NCBI GenBank assembly: GCA_905250025.1
Contig: CAJNOJ010000026.1
Span: 558,001-622,000 of the forward strand
Direction: 5' to 3'
Source of the DNA: Adineta ricciae
Taxonomy: Eukaryota > Rotifera > Eurotatoria > Adinetida > Adinetidae
Length of the DNA stretch: 64,000 nucleotides
The position numbers and the translations under genes are program-made. The notes below the pieces were generated by a model. The model searched no databases and was not told the origin of the DNA. It was given only the letters and a program-made list of their open reading frames with translations. Of the stretch, positions 10,172-23,474 are shown in pieces (position 1 is the stretch's first letter; each line of letters opens with the position of its first letter).

Positions 10172-13100
10172 CTACACAGCGTCAATGCTGGAGCACAGTT
10201 CACGGAGCAACTGGAGGTTTTTCGGTGTTACTGATGAACTTGAGCTAGCTCGGTCAATCAAAGTAGTGCCAAGTTCAGTGTAGAGAGCGGTTGTTATAAC
10301 ATGTACGGATGAGTTCAGATTGTTCGCACCACCAGCTGACGATGTGATTGTAGTAGAATTTTGACCACGAAGTAGAGATAATAGTTTCCAGTAAGTTGGC
10401 AATAGATGAATTTCGACTTGTTTGGGTTTACGTTGACATAATTGAGGCACAAGAGCTATGAGAAGATAAAAAGGAAATTCGTTTGTGAAAAAAAAATAAT
10501 CAAATCGATCAAAGAAGAGATTTCCCCTTACCAGCTAGTTTTAAAATAAGTTCAGGTCGAATACGAAGATTGCTATTTTGACATAATGTACACAATGGTT
10601 GAACTAATACTCCGCAATCTATGAGAAATTTCATCAGAAACTTTTTCTTCGTTCGTATTCACTTACCAATGTATTCGATAGCAGTGTCAATGATATCCGA
10701 TGCACACTGTGAGATGTCTCGATTTTTCGATGCGATATTCTGTGCAATGATTGGTAGAGTGGAGTTGATGACATTGGCCAAAGCATCACTTAGGATCGGT
10801 ACGAGTTGATGCATCGTGTTCAATGCTTTGAGTACAACTTTGGAATTCATATCCGCTAGACATTCATTGAACCCATCGAAGATTTGTACAAGAGACTGAA
10901 TTGCTGTTTCGGTTTCGAGTTCACATAATTTTTGAAATTCTTCAATGCCATTGAGACGTTCGCGAAAATCTGAACTTCGCATTTGCTTCGTTAATTCACG
11001 AACCTGCTCGGCTTGATCAGCTGTATTCGCTTTACGTGTTACAGATAGCTGACTGGTAAAACTCCTATAAAAATCAATTCCTCAAAATCAGATATATCAC
11101 CTTTCAAATCAGAGTCATATTTACGGATTGGAATTCAGTTTGTCATTCGATAGGGCACGTCGAGCGTTGTTCCTTGCCGATTCACTTGGTGTTTCACCAA
11201 TACCTCCCTATCCAATTATGAACGAGATAGAAAGTCATTCTATGGAATCTGGCACTTCTTTTACTTTAACTCGAATATTATCAAGAATTTCACACATGTT
11301 TGTATAGACACTCGGCGTGAGATATTGTTTCATCAATGCGTCCAATGTTTCGAAAGCCATTAACATATGATAGATCTTCTTACCGTACCATCTAGAATTC
11401 AAATTCAAAATTGAACAAAAACTTGAAGTGATCTTATCTTGCCTGATCTCCGGCGGTCCATCTGCAGCAAATGTCGCGCCAACTTGTAAGACACGTTCTG
11501 TAATATCTCGCGTACCACTTAGAATTTTAGTTGGGCCCAATTTTTCACAAACATAATAGATGTATTTCGCTGACGCTTTCCTCGCAGCTGGATTTCGATG
11601 TCTAAAATCAAACGAATTCCGCATGCAAATTGTTTAGATAAAGTTCAATCCGAACACTTACGTTGCACCAGCGGCGATCAGTGCTTGCAAGGCTTTTTGT
11701 AGTGTAACATTATCCACCATCGTGCGAAGGCACTTTTCAGTATCTAATCGAAAGAATTCGTTACACTCGGCACTCTTTTGTATTAAGGCTTTGACAGCTA
11801 GGTCAAGTTCGATATCCATGTTACGTTTCAAATACTTGAACATATCACAAAACGTTGATAAGGCAAAACGAGCAACTTGTGATCGAAGATTTTTCACCTA
11901 GAAAAGCAAAACAAATTCAATTAGTTCGTGAGAAAATGTCATATGAATAGAAAATGACTTCTTGAATGAGAGCTAGAACAACTTGATGTAGATTCTGTGT
12001 CACTGTGTCAGGATGCTGTGCAAGAAGTAATTGAAGTAGTGTGAGACCAGCACATTTCTGTTCCCAATCGTCATTGGCTACCGACTCCATCGCTTCTCGA
12101 TAGGTAATTGTAGGATTTTTTATTTGTTCGACAGATCGATCTTCGGACAATGGACGGTTCAGAGTAAAGCGTTGATCATTCATGGAAATATCACGTCGAT
12201 TGTTGAATGTTTGAGAACGAGCCATACTAAAATGAGAGAACGCACGATAACAAATACATAGAAAACATACTCAGACTTTCTTACGAATTTTTCAAAACAC
12301 GTGAACGTTGTTGAGATGGAAAATTGGGTAAAACAGAAGTGATGTTTGAATCAATTTGGCGTCGATTACTGACTGGAATATCATTAGGAATTGCAGTTAG
12401 ATCAGGTTGAGATGAATATCGACTGGTTGAATTGGATGACATTGGTATATCGTGGTCATCGTGATCATTGAGTTGGTCTTCGTGAGAACGATTTTCACGA
12501 GCTTGTCGGCGACGAGCCTTTTGCTCGATTTTTTCTTGAGTTTTCTGTTGAACACGTAAACGAAACGATGCTGATAATGATTGACCCATGTCCACAATCT
12601 ATTGAAGAGATATTATGCAAGCAAAAAACGAAGAATCTCACATACATTTTCATTCTCTTTTGAATCACTGTCGAACTCATCGGACATTGTATCGATCTGA
12701 TCACTCTGTTCATTCATGTAATTATTCATAATATTATTATTCTGTACTCGGAGTATATCGGTGTCCGTTTTTGTACGTAATGGAATATGTACCGCTAGAA
12801 CAAATACAAAGAGATTAAACCGACTGCTTTCCAAATGTTATCTCTATAAACCTTTTCCAATCACTCCTATATCATGGGCGTCTTCGGCGTAAGATCCATC
12901 TTCCATATTCATATTTGCATTTGAGGAACTGTTGACGACAGAACCTGTAGATAAAGATATGAATCATGATCAATTGAGTACATATACTTTTGCGTTTATC
13001 GAAATAAGCTTTTCAAGGGCACATGAGGAAGAACTTGTCTATTTACCTTTGATAATTTTTGCTCGAGATTTTGCTCCGGACACATGTTGTTTATCTTCCG

Positions 13101-16100
13101 TACTGTCGTTTGACAAGCGTCTCGATGACGCTTTTTCATCGTTGTAACCTCGTCCAACAACTTCAACATATCGATTATTTCCTCGTTGTATTGTCTTCTC
13201 GTTTGAATGTTGATGATCATAATTTTGTCCTGATAATTGTTTTGTCAATGGTCCTTGTGACCTTTCAATAAGAGATTTCGAACCAGAACGTGCAAGACGT
13301 GGCTTCGTGGAAAATAATTGATCTTTGCTCAATGATCTATACACAACGCCGGAAAAAGATAGTTGTAATTCCACTTTTGCTCGAACCTACCTTGTTGCAC
13401 TATTTGTATCATAATCAGTGTCGCGTCCAGATTGTGAGTAGACTCCACTCTCATTGCTCGTTTCTGGTGTTAGCGTGTGTGTTGAGGGTGATTCGACATC
13501 ACTATTGGTACTGAATAGACGAGTTACTTTTCTTCGTGTGGAACTGCTGTGAACTGATCGGACCGGCTTTTTCGGCGTGGACTGGACGTTCTAAAGTATC
13601 CTCTCTTGCGAAAAAAAAACCTACGGCAAAACTGTTTTGCTTTACCTCACGTTGGTTCTCATCGACGGTATTGATCGATAACGATCGTGATCCAATGGTG
13701 CTATCGATACCTTCGTCATGGTCGAGATCGGAGTCGAGTTGGCGTGTCAGATACTTTTGTTCGTAATGATTGTGCACTTGTGAGGCTACAAGAAGATTGT
13801 GCGATGTTGGCATTCGGTTACCCGACAGACGATGAGGTATCACCGGACGAAATTGTAGTGTACTATTGTTATGAGTAGTTTCTAAATATATAAGCAAATC
13901 ACACTTTGAATGACCGGTCACAAAAGAAATATTTGTCTTAATCTCAAGAAAAACACCTCACAACGATATTCATGGAAATTAACACAAACCTTGACGATGA
14001 ACTGTAATCATTTCTTTTCGATTCGTATTTGTAGTCAATAAAGTGTTTGTTCGATCATTCGACACTACTTTGCCTGTATGTATATGATTAGCACAAGTGT
14101 TTCTAGGTTCGCCGGTTACTTTTATTGCTAAAAGATAGAAATCTACTAATTGCATATGTGATTAAGATGATTCGTATCGTTTTCCAAATAATCGAAAGAA
14201 AAGAGAAGTTTCATAAACGCAAAAGTCCATTGATTCAAACCGAAGAAAAGAGAATTTTTTTGTTTCTTTTTCAATAAACTTTGTTATTGTTGATAAGAGA
14301 AAGCGAGAGAGAAAAATAAAAATCAATCACCAGAGATATTCGTTTGTATGCTTAAAAAAAGACTTATTATAGTACATGTTTGGCTAGCCAGACAAGAAGA
14401 AGAAAGAAAGAAAAAAAAACTTTTGTATTGTTGTTTCTTATTCCTATACTACCAAGATGTCTTTGACGTGTTCTTCAGTCGCCTTTTGAATATCTTGCGA
14501 GAAATAGATTGAAATACTTACGATTGATCGATGCTTCGTAGTGTTGATTGTTATTACTGGCATACCGATGAGAATCATATTCAACGTTGGATGGTTTCAA
14601 TGGCGGTATTTCCCGACTACGCATTACCTGTCAAAGAAATAAAATGAAAAAATAAGTTGCCAGTCAAAATCTCCAAACGACTGATCCGAAGATAGATGAC
14701 AGATTATCATAGTTAGTTTGACAAGTCGCTCGTAGGAAGCTTATGATCTGCGTTACATAGAGTGTATTGCATAGATTGTTCATCAAGAAGCAAGTCTCAT
14801 AAATATTTAACTCAAATGAGTTTCGATTTGAATAAGCTTTCAATATCATAATCGGATTTATTATTCTCAAGAAAATGAACGAAATCTTTTTAAATTCGTA
14901 AGTACCTGCGTCATCTACTATTGATTCAAAACTCAACCACAAAACAATACGATTATGAAAGAAAGAAGAAAAACACGACGAATATCAAATTTCGCCAATA
15001 ACGTCCATAGAAGACGTATGTATAATTCTGTGTAACAATGTTTTTTTCTCTCTTCTCATCTACTCGCTGAATAAATGCAGAAAACCTATAAAAACCTTTT
15101 AAGAGCATGCATGCATGCATACTAAAACAAAGATAACCTGTATATTTACAGCTTAATTCAAGTCTATGACGGTAAACAAAGTCGTTTTATCACAAGCAAA
15201 GGTTGCAATTACTTTGATTGACTCGGTCATCGTTAAATGAAGAACTTCATACTGAGTACGCGTTTACTTTCTTCTCTGGAAGAACAACAGAATTCGTTGT
15301 TTGTAAGAATTTTCATGAGAATATGATTTCATCAGCATATGCGTGCAGCGGTCTAGCAGCTGATTTCTAGACACTCATTAAAAGTAAATGTACGGCGAAA
15401 GAGAAAATTTCGAATATTGACATATGATCTTTTACACTTGAGATAAGACATTTTTGTCGAACACATGATGAAATCTCGATGAGAACTTTTTAAACGATGT
15501 AATAAACAATGTGCTTTTATAAAAAGGGAACACTTGCCCAGGTACACTAAGCTCTCCGAGTGCAGAATCAAGTTCAAATAGAAAGTCCGACATTCTCTTT
15601 TAGATATATCAGACTATATCAATTTCTGTCATTGCCAAGAGAATCTTACCGGTTCTTGCGTATTCGCCTTCTTCGTAACAAATGGCATAGCTAATTGAAG
15701 CAGTTTGCTGCTTGTTGGTGACATTTTGGCAGATGAACTCTCATGGCTATTTGCTGTCTGAGGCGTTCGTACTGTATTATTGCTGTTCGCAAGTGCAATA
15801 AACTTCGCATCGGGATCATTCATTGTGCTTGAATCGCATACTAGGCCAGGAGTTATATTACCTTCGTCTGTTAGCGATGGAAATAGGTTACGTTGTAAAC
15901 GAAAGCGTAAAGCGTTCGATGCATCGTACGACAACTTATCGATCAAAGATAGAACTAATTTAATCGATTGATTCGTTTCGATCATGGTTGACGTCAATGG
16001 TTTGTAGGCATTGAAATATGTACATATTACTGTAAAGCATTCCATGGCACCGTGTCGGAGCTCTCGTCGGTTTGACACCAACATGGGTAGTAAATGTTTG

Positions 16101-18392
16101 TAGATGTTCGATATACTGTCATAGTGATGTTGACGATGTTTGATCAGCGTTGCTGTAACTATAGCGAGAAGTTCTAACTGTATGCGGTAACTGTAATATT
16201 GAAATTGCTCGTCGATTAGTTCATTGAGAATGATTTGAGGATGAACGAAATTTTCGAGTAAGAGTATGAGACTTACGCTGAATTTCTATGTTGAAGGTAG
16301 AAAGGATTTGAAAAAAAAAGAAACGAAGGATGAGATAACATACCGCCAATTGTCGATTGTTCGATTGACCATTGAGAAGAACGTTTTTAAATGTCGTACA
16401 TATGGATTTATAATTCTTCTTACAAAAATTGCCCTGTCCATGTTTAATAACCCATGCTAATGATGTCGATAGGACAAGTTTGATTTTAACCGATAGTTCA
16501 ATATTAGCCGACATTATATACGATAAAATCTCGAGTATAGGTGATAGGAGTGCATTCAACGCTTGATGAAATTGCGCGTCGAATGCCGATGATGGTGGAT
16601 GTTGAGAACGAAAGATCTGAAAAGCTTTATCCGATAGAACAATCAGGCGGTCGAGGTAGTTTAAGCGATTTGTATCGTTTGATGTCATCCATTTGGCACG
16701 CATAGTATCGATGAGTGAAAGCATTTCGGAATTGTCGCTTTGGGAAGAAAGGATCGATCGTTGAGTTGTAAAGAGGTTGTTCGAAAAAGCATTGCCGCCG
16801 TTGGAACGGTAGCCATTCATTTCTATAAAATTGATAAAAAAAATCTATCTAAGATGTGCTGAGATCATCAAATCTGATTGGGAAAAACTTTTGTTGTATG
16901 ATTGCAAGTAATACAATATACTTTGTAATCGGGTCTTTTGCATATTTTTCAGTATGCATCAGATTTCTTTCGGTCAATACACAAAGTTTGCTCAACATGT
17001 GTTCTACACTTCTGAAAATCACATTGATAGAAAACTGCTGACATTAGTTTTGTCATCGACTGCTTGCCTGATGCATCACGTTTGTACATGAGTAGGAGAA
17101 TGAGTTGTTGACATGCCTGCGAGCCGAAAAATCGCTTAAGAAATCGTTAATCAACAACAAATGCTACCTGTTTGGTTGATTTTAGTGCAAAAAATCCTTT
17201 TTTTTTATGTTCGTCTAGTACGGTCAGTGTGTATTGAGAGAAAATTTCTTGAAGAGAAAATCTCGAACGAAATTTGCAGATCACACAAGGAATTGTTATT
17301 CAATTAATTGTAGACAAAACATTGACGTGTTTTTCGAAATACTTATATCAACATATTCCAAAAAAGAAACTATTTGTTCTGTGTATACTCCCATGCAAAT
17401 AATTTCTTCATTAGAACAATAATATTTAAGGCTTACCTTCGTTTATGTAAACATTTATTAGATTATTTCAATCAAAAGAATAGTTTACCTGTTTGAGAAT
17501 AAACCAAATCATTCAGTTGAACGGGCGCTCTGGGAGTGGCTTCATCATCTTCGAAATCATTGTCCATTTGTTGAGGTACATATGTATAATAAAGTCGTCG
17601 TAACGAAGGGGAGTACGACTCGAGATAGGTGTTGAATAAGTCCGGTGTTGATATGCGTTTGATATGTTGAATAGCTCGAATCAGTATGGTGTTATAATTT
17701 GAACGGAAAAGATTGTCTTGCAAACATTGGAGAAGTAATTCGAATATCGGTGAGAGATTTTCATATTGATGACTTTTTGTAAATAGATCGTTTAATGCTT
17801 CGATGGACTTGATACAGATTCGAATATTTGGAGATTTCAAGCCATCTTTGATGTAGATATGTAGAAATGTTTGTGTGTCATCTGTTGAATGAAACTGTTT
17901 TACAAGTAATTGAGATGCCAAGGTTTGAATGTCATGGGATGAGGAAGAGAAGCATTGTATAATCACTGAAATTAAACTGATTGGTTTCGATTTTGACACA
18001 TGCGTTTACTTACCAGGAAGATAAGTTCGTTGATCGTAATGATGAATAGTTGTTTGAAGTTCGGAGAGAAGTGCTAGACAATTATATTGATACTCGCTGT
18101 TTGTTGTTTGTTGAAGTGAAGTTATCAGTGCGATTAAAACATCGTATCTTTGAGAGACGTCGAGAATATTTGTCAGACGATTTCGTCGCGTATTTTTACA
18201 CCAATGGTTAACGACTTGAAACTTATTTTCATTGTTTTGTCCATGAAGAAGTATATCAATTAGTTGACTATCAGCCATGGTGAGATCATGTTTAGGAAGA
18301 ATGTATGGATTTGCAGCAGGAGAAGTAGAGTTTTTGGTCATCGTGTGGAGTGACGATGTTAAGGCCATGGAAGAAAATTGAAATGGAAGCAA
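10172..18392 (-). CDS. TOGARAM1: TOG-array regulator of axonemal microtubules (crescerin/CHE-12)
   Basis: A long gene of more than 15 exons. The N-terminal part (18392 to 17472) is a helical TOG1-like array ending SYSPSLRRLYYTYVPQQ; a second array occupies 16820-15640. A Ser/Thr/Arg-rich linker is spread over small exons 14640-12290. The C-terminal arrays read ESVANDDWEQKCAGLTLLQLL, VKNLRSQVARFALSTFCDMFKYLKRNMD, LRTMVDNVT, RKASAKYIYYVCEKLGPTKIL, RWYGKKIYHMLM, then FRERLNGIEEFQKLCELE and a final CQRKPKQVEIHLLPTYWKLL. These match vertebrate TOGARAM1 segment by segment. Crescerins bind tubulin through TOG domains and control ciliary microtubule length. Two long introns (about 14640-15640 and 16830-17485) are much larger than the usual 50 bp. 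The start could instead be Met9 (18368). Exons not all resolved. Confidence 0.9.
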
Positions 18393-18836
18393 TTGAAAAA
18401 GTTGTCTTTCGTCTTTTAACTGATGATGTTTAACGACACAATGCCATGAATGTTATTTCTTTTCTCTCGAAACTCCTTCTGTTTTATTTATTCTGTAAAC
18501 AAGGAAAAGAAGAAGTTATTTCATATGTGTGTGTATATATATAACCTTCGGTTCAAATTCGAGACAAGCTGAACTCTTGTCTGTTAATACAGCTTGATTA
18601 GAACTCTTGAAAATCCATATTGTCGATATTCATTTTTCTATTTATTTCATTAAGTGCTTAACGACATCAACGTTACTTCAGCTCATAGCAACCGCGTTGT
18701 TAATAGGGAAGAGAAAAGAGAGAAAGATTTCCGTTGTTTTTCTTACAAATAGCATTTCAAATGTAGGGTTTAATTCAATTGCAATAAGAAGAAAATTAAA
18801 GGATTAAGATTGAAGTTTCTTTTTTAAGTCGAGCTA
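18393..18836. other. Spacer between TOGARAM and the metalloproteinase
   Basis: 444 bp with no recognisable gene. It contains a short TGTGTGTATATATATA patch near 18526-18543. It should hold the TOGARAM upstream region and the metalloproteinase 3' end. Confidence 0.4.
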
Positions 18837-20655
18837 TTAGCGACCTCTGCCGCGCTCACCGTTGCAAGCAAACCATCCTGTCGTCATCGGTTTGGGGTAG
18901 CCAGGTTCGACACGTCGGCTTCTGATATCAAATACGTAGACATTACGATCAGGTTCAGTAAAGAAATAGTGCTTTCCATCGTGTGTGAATGCTGCGCGGA
19001 CATTTTTCGGAACACCAGGAAATTGTTCGTCAATACGTTTGGGCGGTCGGCGAAATTCGTATTGAAGATCGTTTTCGTCGAATTTGTAAAGAATACCACC
19101 TTTTAACAGCCATATATGCCCTTTTTCATACAGAGCAGCAATAGGATTATATCTAATGAAACACAATATTCACGCGTGTATGTCTTGAAGGATAATTCGA
19201 AATACATACGGTGTGCCGGTGCCAAAAATACGTTTAGGAAATCCTTGGTCAAGTGATGACGGAGACGAGAATCGCCAGACACGGTAACCTTTAAACAAAT
19301 AGATTTTTTGTGTTTTGGGTGATAGAATGCCTGCCATCATATGTGGTTCAGCACCAGGAAAAACCTCTGTGATTGGAAGACCTCGAGTGTCCCATTGACC
19401 GAAATCTGGATGATAACGCCAGACGAGGTCGTAGTCGAGTGTATATAGCCATTTATCTGGACCACCGCCGAAGACAACATCAAGGTAACGAGCACATCGA
19501 TCGTGTGCCAATACTGGTGATTGTGTGGCTGTTGGTCTTTTCGTAGTCGTCGTTTTCTTTGTTGTCTTAGTGTTTGCGGTTTTCTTTGTAGTTGTTTTCT
19601 TCGTCGTTTTTGTCGCAGCCGTTGTCGCAGCGAATGTTGTGGGTTTATTTGTTTCACTCGTTCCATACAAGGCACGAATACCATCTCTATCCTAGAACGA
19701 AAGTGTCAATCAGTAAAGAAATCGATACCTAAGAGATGCCGTTACGTCTTTTGGAAGTAGGTCTTGTGGTTGGATTAACTGATAAAATGGATACATCAAT
19801 GACTTAGAATCTGTCGAATGTGCTAAACCGAGTGCATGCCCTATTTCATGCGAAGCAACCAAACGAAAATTGTAACCGAATCCGTCGTATCTACGCCGGC
19901 AATCAAATGTATTTCGTACTATAAATTGATTAATGCATACTTATCTGTCCACTCTTCAGTAGAATCGAAATGAACTTTTCCATCGGTGGGAAAGAAAGCA
20001 TGTGCGAGTGTACCACCGGCCCCATCGAATGGAAAACCGTCTTTATGTTCACCAGTTTCAAAGCTTATAAGGAAATTCGGTTTTTCATCACCTTGGACTT
20101 CACGAAACTTTAACGGGGCATAGCGTGCCCAGTCATCAAACGCTTCCTGCACATGGAAACGAATATTCTCTTTACTGAATTTTGGCGTGTTGCCGTCCAG
20201 TCTCCATTTTAATGTTGTATTAGGCCTAAAAAACATTTAATATATACAAACTCATTCAATCTACAACGGAACGATCACCATGGTCGAAAAACAGTATATC
20301 CCATTGGATAATCGCCCAAACTACATCGCGGTCTATTCATTAAATTAATCGTTGCTTCATCGAGTTTACCGGTTACGGGTAAGCGAAAGACCGTTTGAAA
20401 ATGTTCGATCATGGTTTGGAAACTTGATTGACATAGGGGCCCTCCACCGACGACATTCTTTCCATTTCCATGCCCACCGCATGCGTTATAACCAAATTTA
20501 TCAAGATATTTCAATGCATCAGTATTTGTTTTCACTTTTGGTGCTTTGGCTGGTGATTTTTCTATTGCTTTTTTTCCTTTACTTTTCACTGGTTTTCCAT
20601 TGGTAAAAGTAAATAAAAAGTAAAATAAAACGAATAAGTAAGGCTTCACCCTCAT
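18837..20655 (-). CDS. Secreted matrix metalloproteinase (M10A) with hemopexin domain
   Basis: Several exons on the minus strand, roughly 590 residues. Met1 opens a signal peptide (hydrophobic [12 protein letters not shown]). A prodomain follows with peptidoglycan-binding-like helices and the cysteine-switch segment PRCSLGD, which departs from the usual PRCGxPD after the Cys. The catalytic domain has the calcium/zinc loop [17 protein letters not shown] and the zinc site [12 protein letters not shown] with Met-turn SLMYP, all intact. A Thr/Lys-rich linker of about 40 residues precedes a four-bladed hemopexin-like region (DVVFGG...[55 protein letters not shown]). No furin motif, TM segment or GPI tail is evident, so a secreted, non-furin-activated MMP is inferred. 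It cleaves extracellular matrix proteins by family analogy. Confidence 0.93.
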
Positions 20656-20776
20656 CGCTCGTTGCCTTGAATGAATCTGCGCTTACTCGTTTTGACGATG
20701 AGGACAAATGAAGGAAAGATCAATTGATAAGATTTTATTTAAACTCAAATTACAATATTTCGCTTTATATCACATT

Positions 20777-21703
20777 TCAATGATCATCAATGAATACGCC
20801 ATACTCGAATAGTTTACGTAGATATACTTTACGTTCTTTCGTTGACATCTTACTATTGGATGTCCAATGATGATCAACAGTAAAGAAATAGAATGGACCA
20901 CCATGCACTAATGCACGTTGTTGACCAGCACTTAGATCTTCACCAACTTCTGTTTCAGCATAGTCAGAAAAGTATACCGGATGTTGATCTCGACATGTCC
21001 ATATATACCATTCAATGGGATATTTTTGCTCAATGATAAATTTGCGCATAAGTAGGCTTCTGGGAACATTACCGTCATTAACAGCATACGCTGGTTCGTC
21101 TGCTTGACTAGCAGCTTGATAAGCAAGTCGAGGTATGTTTGCTCTTCGGAGTTGTTCAATCCAAGCACCCGAATAGCATGTGTCAGCTATGATAGTTAAT
21201 GACGATATGTCGTTGTAACTATCAGCCACTGGACGAGAACGCCAAGCATTAATGATATCTTGACATGTTATATCGCCACCAAAGGAAAATCCCCAATTTC
21301 CTGAATTGTATAAACCATGACCACCCCAATAGAGAATAAATGTTCGTCGTTCGTAAGCATTCTCATTGTTGTCAAGTTGAAAAAATTCAGTAATTGACTG
21401 AAATGCTTCGTTTCGAGAACTACGAAGACTAGTTGGTATGGAACGCCAAATAGTCGCATGAATTCGTTCGAAATATTCCGCGATAGCACGAAAATCTCGT
21501 TGCCATAAATGTTCGTCTAAATGAACATCCTGTTTAGTACGGAAACGTTCATCTCCTCGTCGACGTCGATTAGTGATACGCACATCAGCACCATCATCAT
21601 AAATTGATCCGCCCAATAGGAGGACTATTGTACGTTCATTTTTATATACTTTCTTGTTCTTATACACCGGCTGCCATGGCATGGTTTTTAATAATCCATT
21701 CAC
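20777..21703 (-). CDS. Caspase-fold (peptidase C14-like) protein, single exon
   Basis: 308 residues without an intron. The caspase-fold hallmarks are present: a TIVLLLGGSIYDDGADV first strand, the catalytic His in FILYWGGHGLYNSG, and the catalytic Cys in LTIIADTCYSGAW. A later WYIWTCRDQHPVYFS strand fits the substrate-binding half. There is no death domain, CARD, WD or zinc-finger attachment and no signal peptide. The pattern HG...D-x-C-Y-S-G is shared by caspases, paracaspases, metacaspases and bacterial orthocaspases; I cannot place it in one of these by eye. A long basic/acidic stretch (residues 40-70) separates strand 1 from the His region. Neighbours (metalloproteinase, claudin-like genes) do not suggest a pathway. 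Confidence 0.75.
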   Translation of the reverse strand: MNGLLKTMPWQPVYKNKKVYKNERTIVLLLGGSIYDDGADVRITNRRRRGDERFRTKQDVHLDEHLWQRDFRAIAEYFERIHATIWRSIPTSLRSSRNEAFQSITEFFQLDNNENAYERRTFILYWGGHGLYNSGNWGFSFGGDITCQDIINAWRSRPVADSYNDISSLTIIADTCYSGAWIEQLRRANIPRLAYQAASQADEPAYAVNDGNVPRSLLMRKFIIEQKYPIEWYIWTCRDQHPVYFSDYAETEVGEDLSAGQQRALVHGGPFYFFTVDHHWTSNSKMSTKERKVYLRKLFEYGVFIDDH

Positions 21704-22044
21704 GATCGATATTGTCTTGCAATGTCTAATTCATGAGATTTTATTCAAGAAAACGTGTCAAAAGGTATTGCGAAAGTTGAATTGCGCAAGTGACATCAAT
21801 GACACGCAGAAAAGAGCCGTCCTGTAATTGCGTAATGTGTGTGAAACTTTCCTTCTCATCACTTGGTTTCCCAACGGCATTTCATCTCGCTGAAGAATTC
21901 ATCGAAAAGTCTATCAATGGTATTAGCTGCTCAAAATAGAAGTTTTCATCCATGACATGACTGTATTTTTTTATACAAAATATGCAAAAATAGAAAACGG
22001 ACAGAATATCATATATTAACACGTGACAAATGTTGCATTGTATA
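21704..22044. other. Spacer between caspase-fold gene and first claudin-like gene
   Basis: 341 bp, no recognisable gene. It should contain the promoter of the caspase-fold gene and the 3' end of the claudin-like gene, both on the minus strand. Confidence 0.4.
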
Positions 22045-22660
22045 TTAAGACTGTTCGTATTGTATTCCTGTCGGTGAGGTTTTAGCAAATAATGCTGCAA
22101 TAGCAGCAACAAGATTGAAAACTACAGCAATAATACCTAAGATTGCAGCTGCACCCAATCGGAATACGTCCGCCTTTTCATTTAGTACCTGTAAAATACT
22201 ACCGCCGACTCCTACACCGATACTACCCATGACAAGACAGACGAAACCGAAAATCTTGAAGAACAGTAGTAATAAGCGGTGGTGACGATCCTTCATAGCT
22301 CCAAAAATAAAAAACGCTATAGTACAGATGCCAGATAAGATGCAAGCCAATGCCATGAAAGCTCGACCTACCATCACTCTTTCGCACACACCAGTCGTAT
22401 CGCTACTCGATACACATTTAAAATCGCCACACACAGTTGTACCAACACTAGTTACACATGTTCGCCACAGACCAGTTGCTATAGTAACACCTTCGCCAAT
22501 GGTCCAAAACCTACGCAATAAAAACAAGGCAGCTTGATTACAGTTCCTTGGATAGAATAACATACCAGTCTGGAAGTCCATTACTAACAGCATAGAGAAC
22601 GAGGGATGCACCGTACAGAACACTAACAACAATAGACACAAGTCGAATGCTTGCCTGCAT
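22045..22660 (-). CDS. Claudin/PMP22-like four-TM membrane protein, copy A
   Basis: Two exons, 22660-22566 and 22510-22045, about 186 residues. Residues 1-30 form TM1 (RLVSIVVSVLYGASLVLY). The first extracellular loop carries the claudin-type signature W...GLWRTC...CGDFKC. TM2 (FMALACILSGICTIAFFIF), TM3 (FKIFGFVCLVMGSIGVGVGG) and TM4 (AAAILGIIAVVFNLVAAIAALF) follow. The intron sits right after the LPDW tryptophan, at the same place and phase as in copy B. Claudin-superfamily proteins build cell junctions or act as channel/adhesion partners; the exact role here is not deducible. It is a tandem duplicate of the gene at 23475-24059. Confidence 0.8.
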
Positions 22661-23474
22661 TGTTTTCTGATGTCAATCAAGGATATTACTATAAAACACA
22701 ATATGGTAATCTCAGATATACAATTATTTATGTGTTTTAGAAACATATCTTGGACAATCTATCAAAGCTAGGTTTAGACTTGAGTCTTTTTCATGAGAAA
22801 AAGGTACAGTAAACTTCACTTCTTATTTTTTGAAATACACATCAACGCAGAGACAGCTTTTAAATCTCGATAGATCTCAAAGAATAATATAAACACCAAG
22901 CGTATACTTACAATGTAGATCGATGCGTAAGAAATTATGGTTATAGTGAGTAGTGTTTGACACAGGTTATATATAATATGTGGTAAGCAGAACACGGCAT
23001 GTAACTTCGTAGGTATCAATTCAATTTTCGAACGTCATGCGGTGTAGGTGTGCATCTCGTCCTTAGTGACATCAGTCAAGGGGAAAATATTTTCATACTA
23101 ATGACGCATATGTATATTTTCGTCTTTCGTCTGCCTTCTATACTTCGTCGTTTGCTTCTCTGTGTTATATAGAAAACTATTGATTATAAACATTATTCAT
23201 CTACTAAAAATACCCCATGTGCGACAAGACTACGAATATGATAATGTCCAATCATTTTCTGATATCATATGACTTTTTATTGGAGTAATTACTATATGAT
23301 TATATAAAACAGCATCGATATTAGTGAAAGAGCAATCTTGAATGACAGTAAAGTAGACAAACGTATAATTTGCAATTCTCTTTTATTCAAGGTTAAATAA
23401 AATACATAAAATGTTTTCATGACTCGAAAACCGGCTCGGTACAAATGTGTATGTGTTTTTTTACTTTCTATGTA
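22661..23474. other. Spacer between the two claudin-like genes
   Basis: About 0.8 kb of AT-rich DNA. It should hold the promoter of copy A and the 3' UTR of copy B. No further gene recognised; the open frame at 22816-23019 on the minus strand has no motif. Confidence 0.4.
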
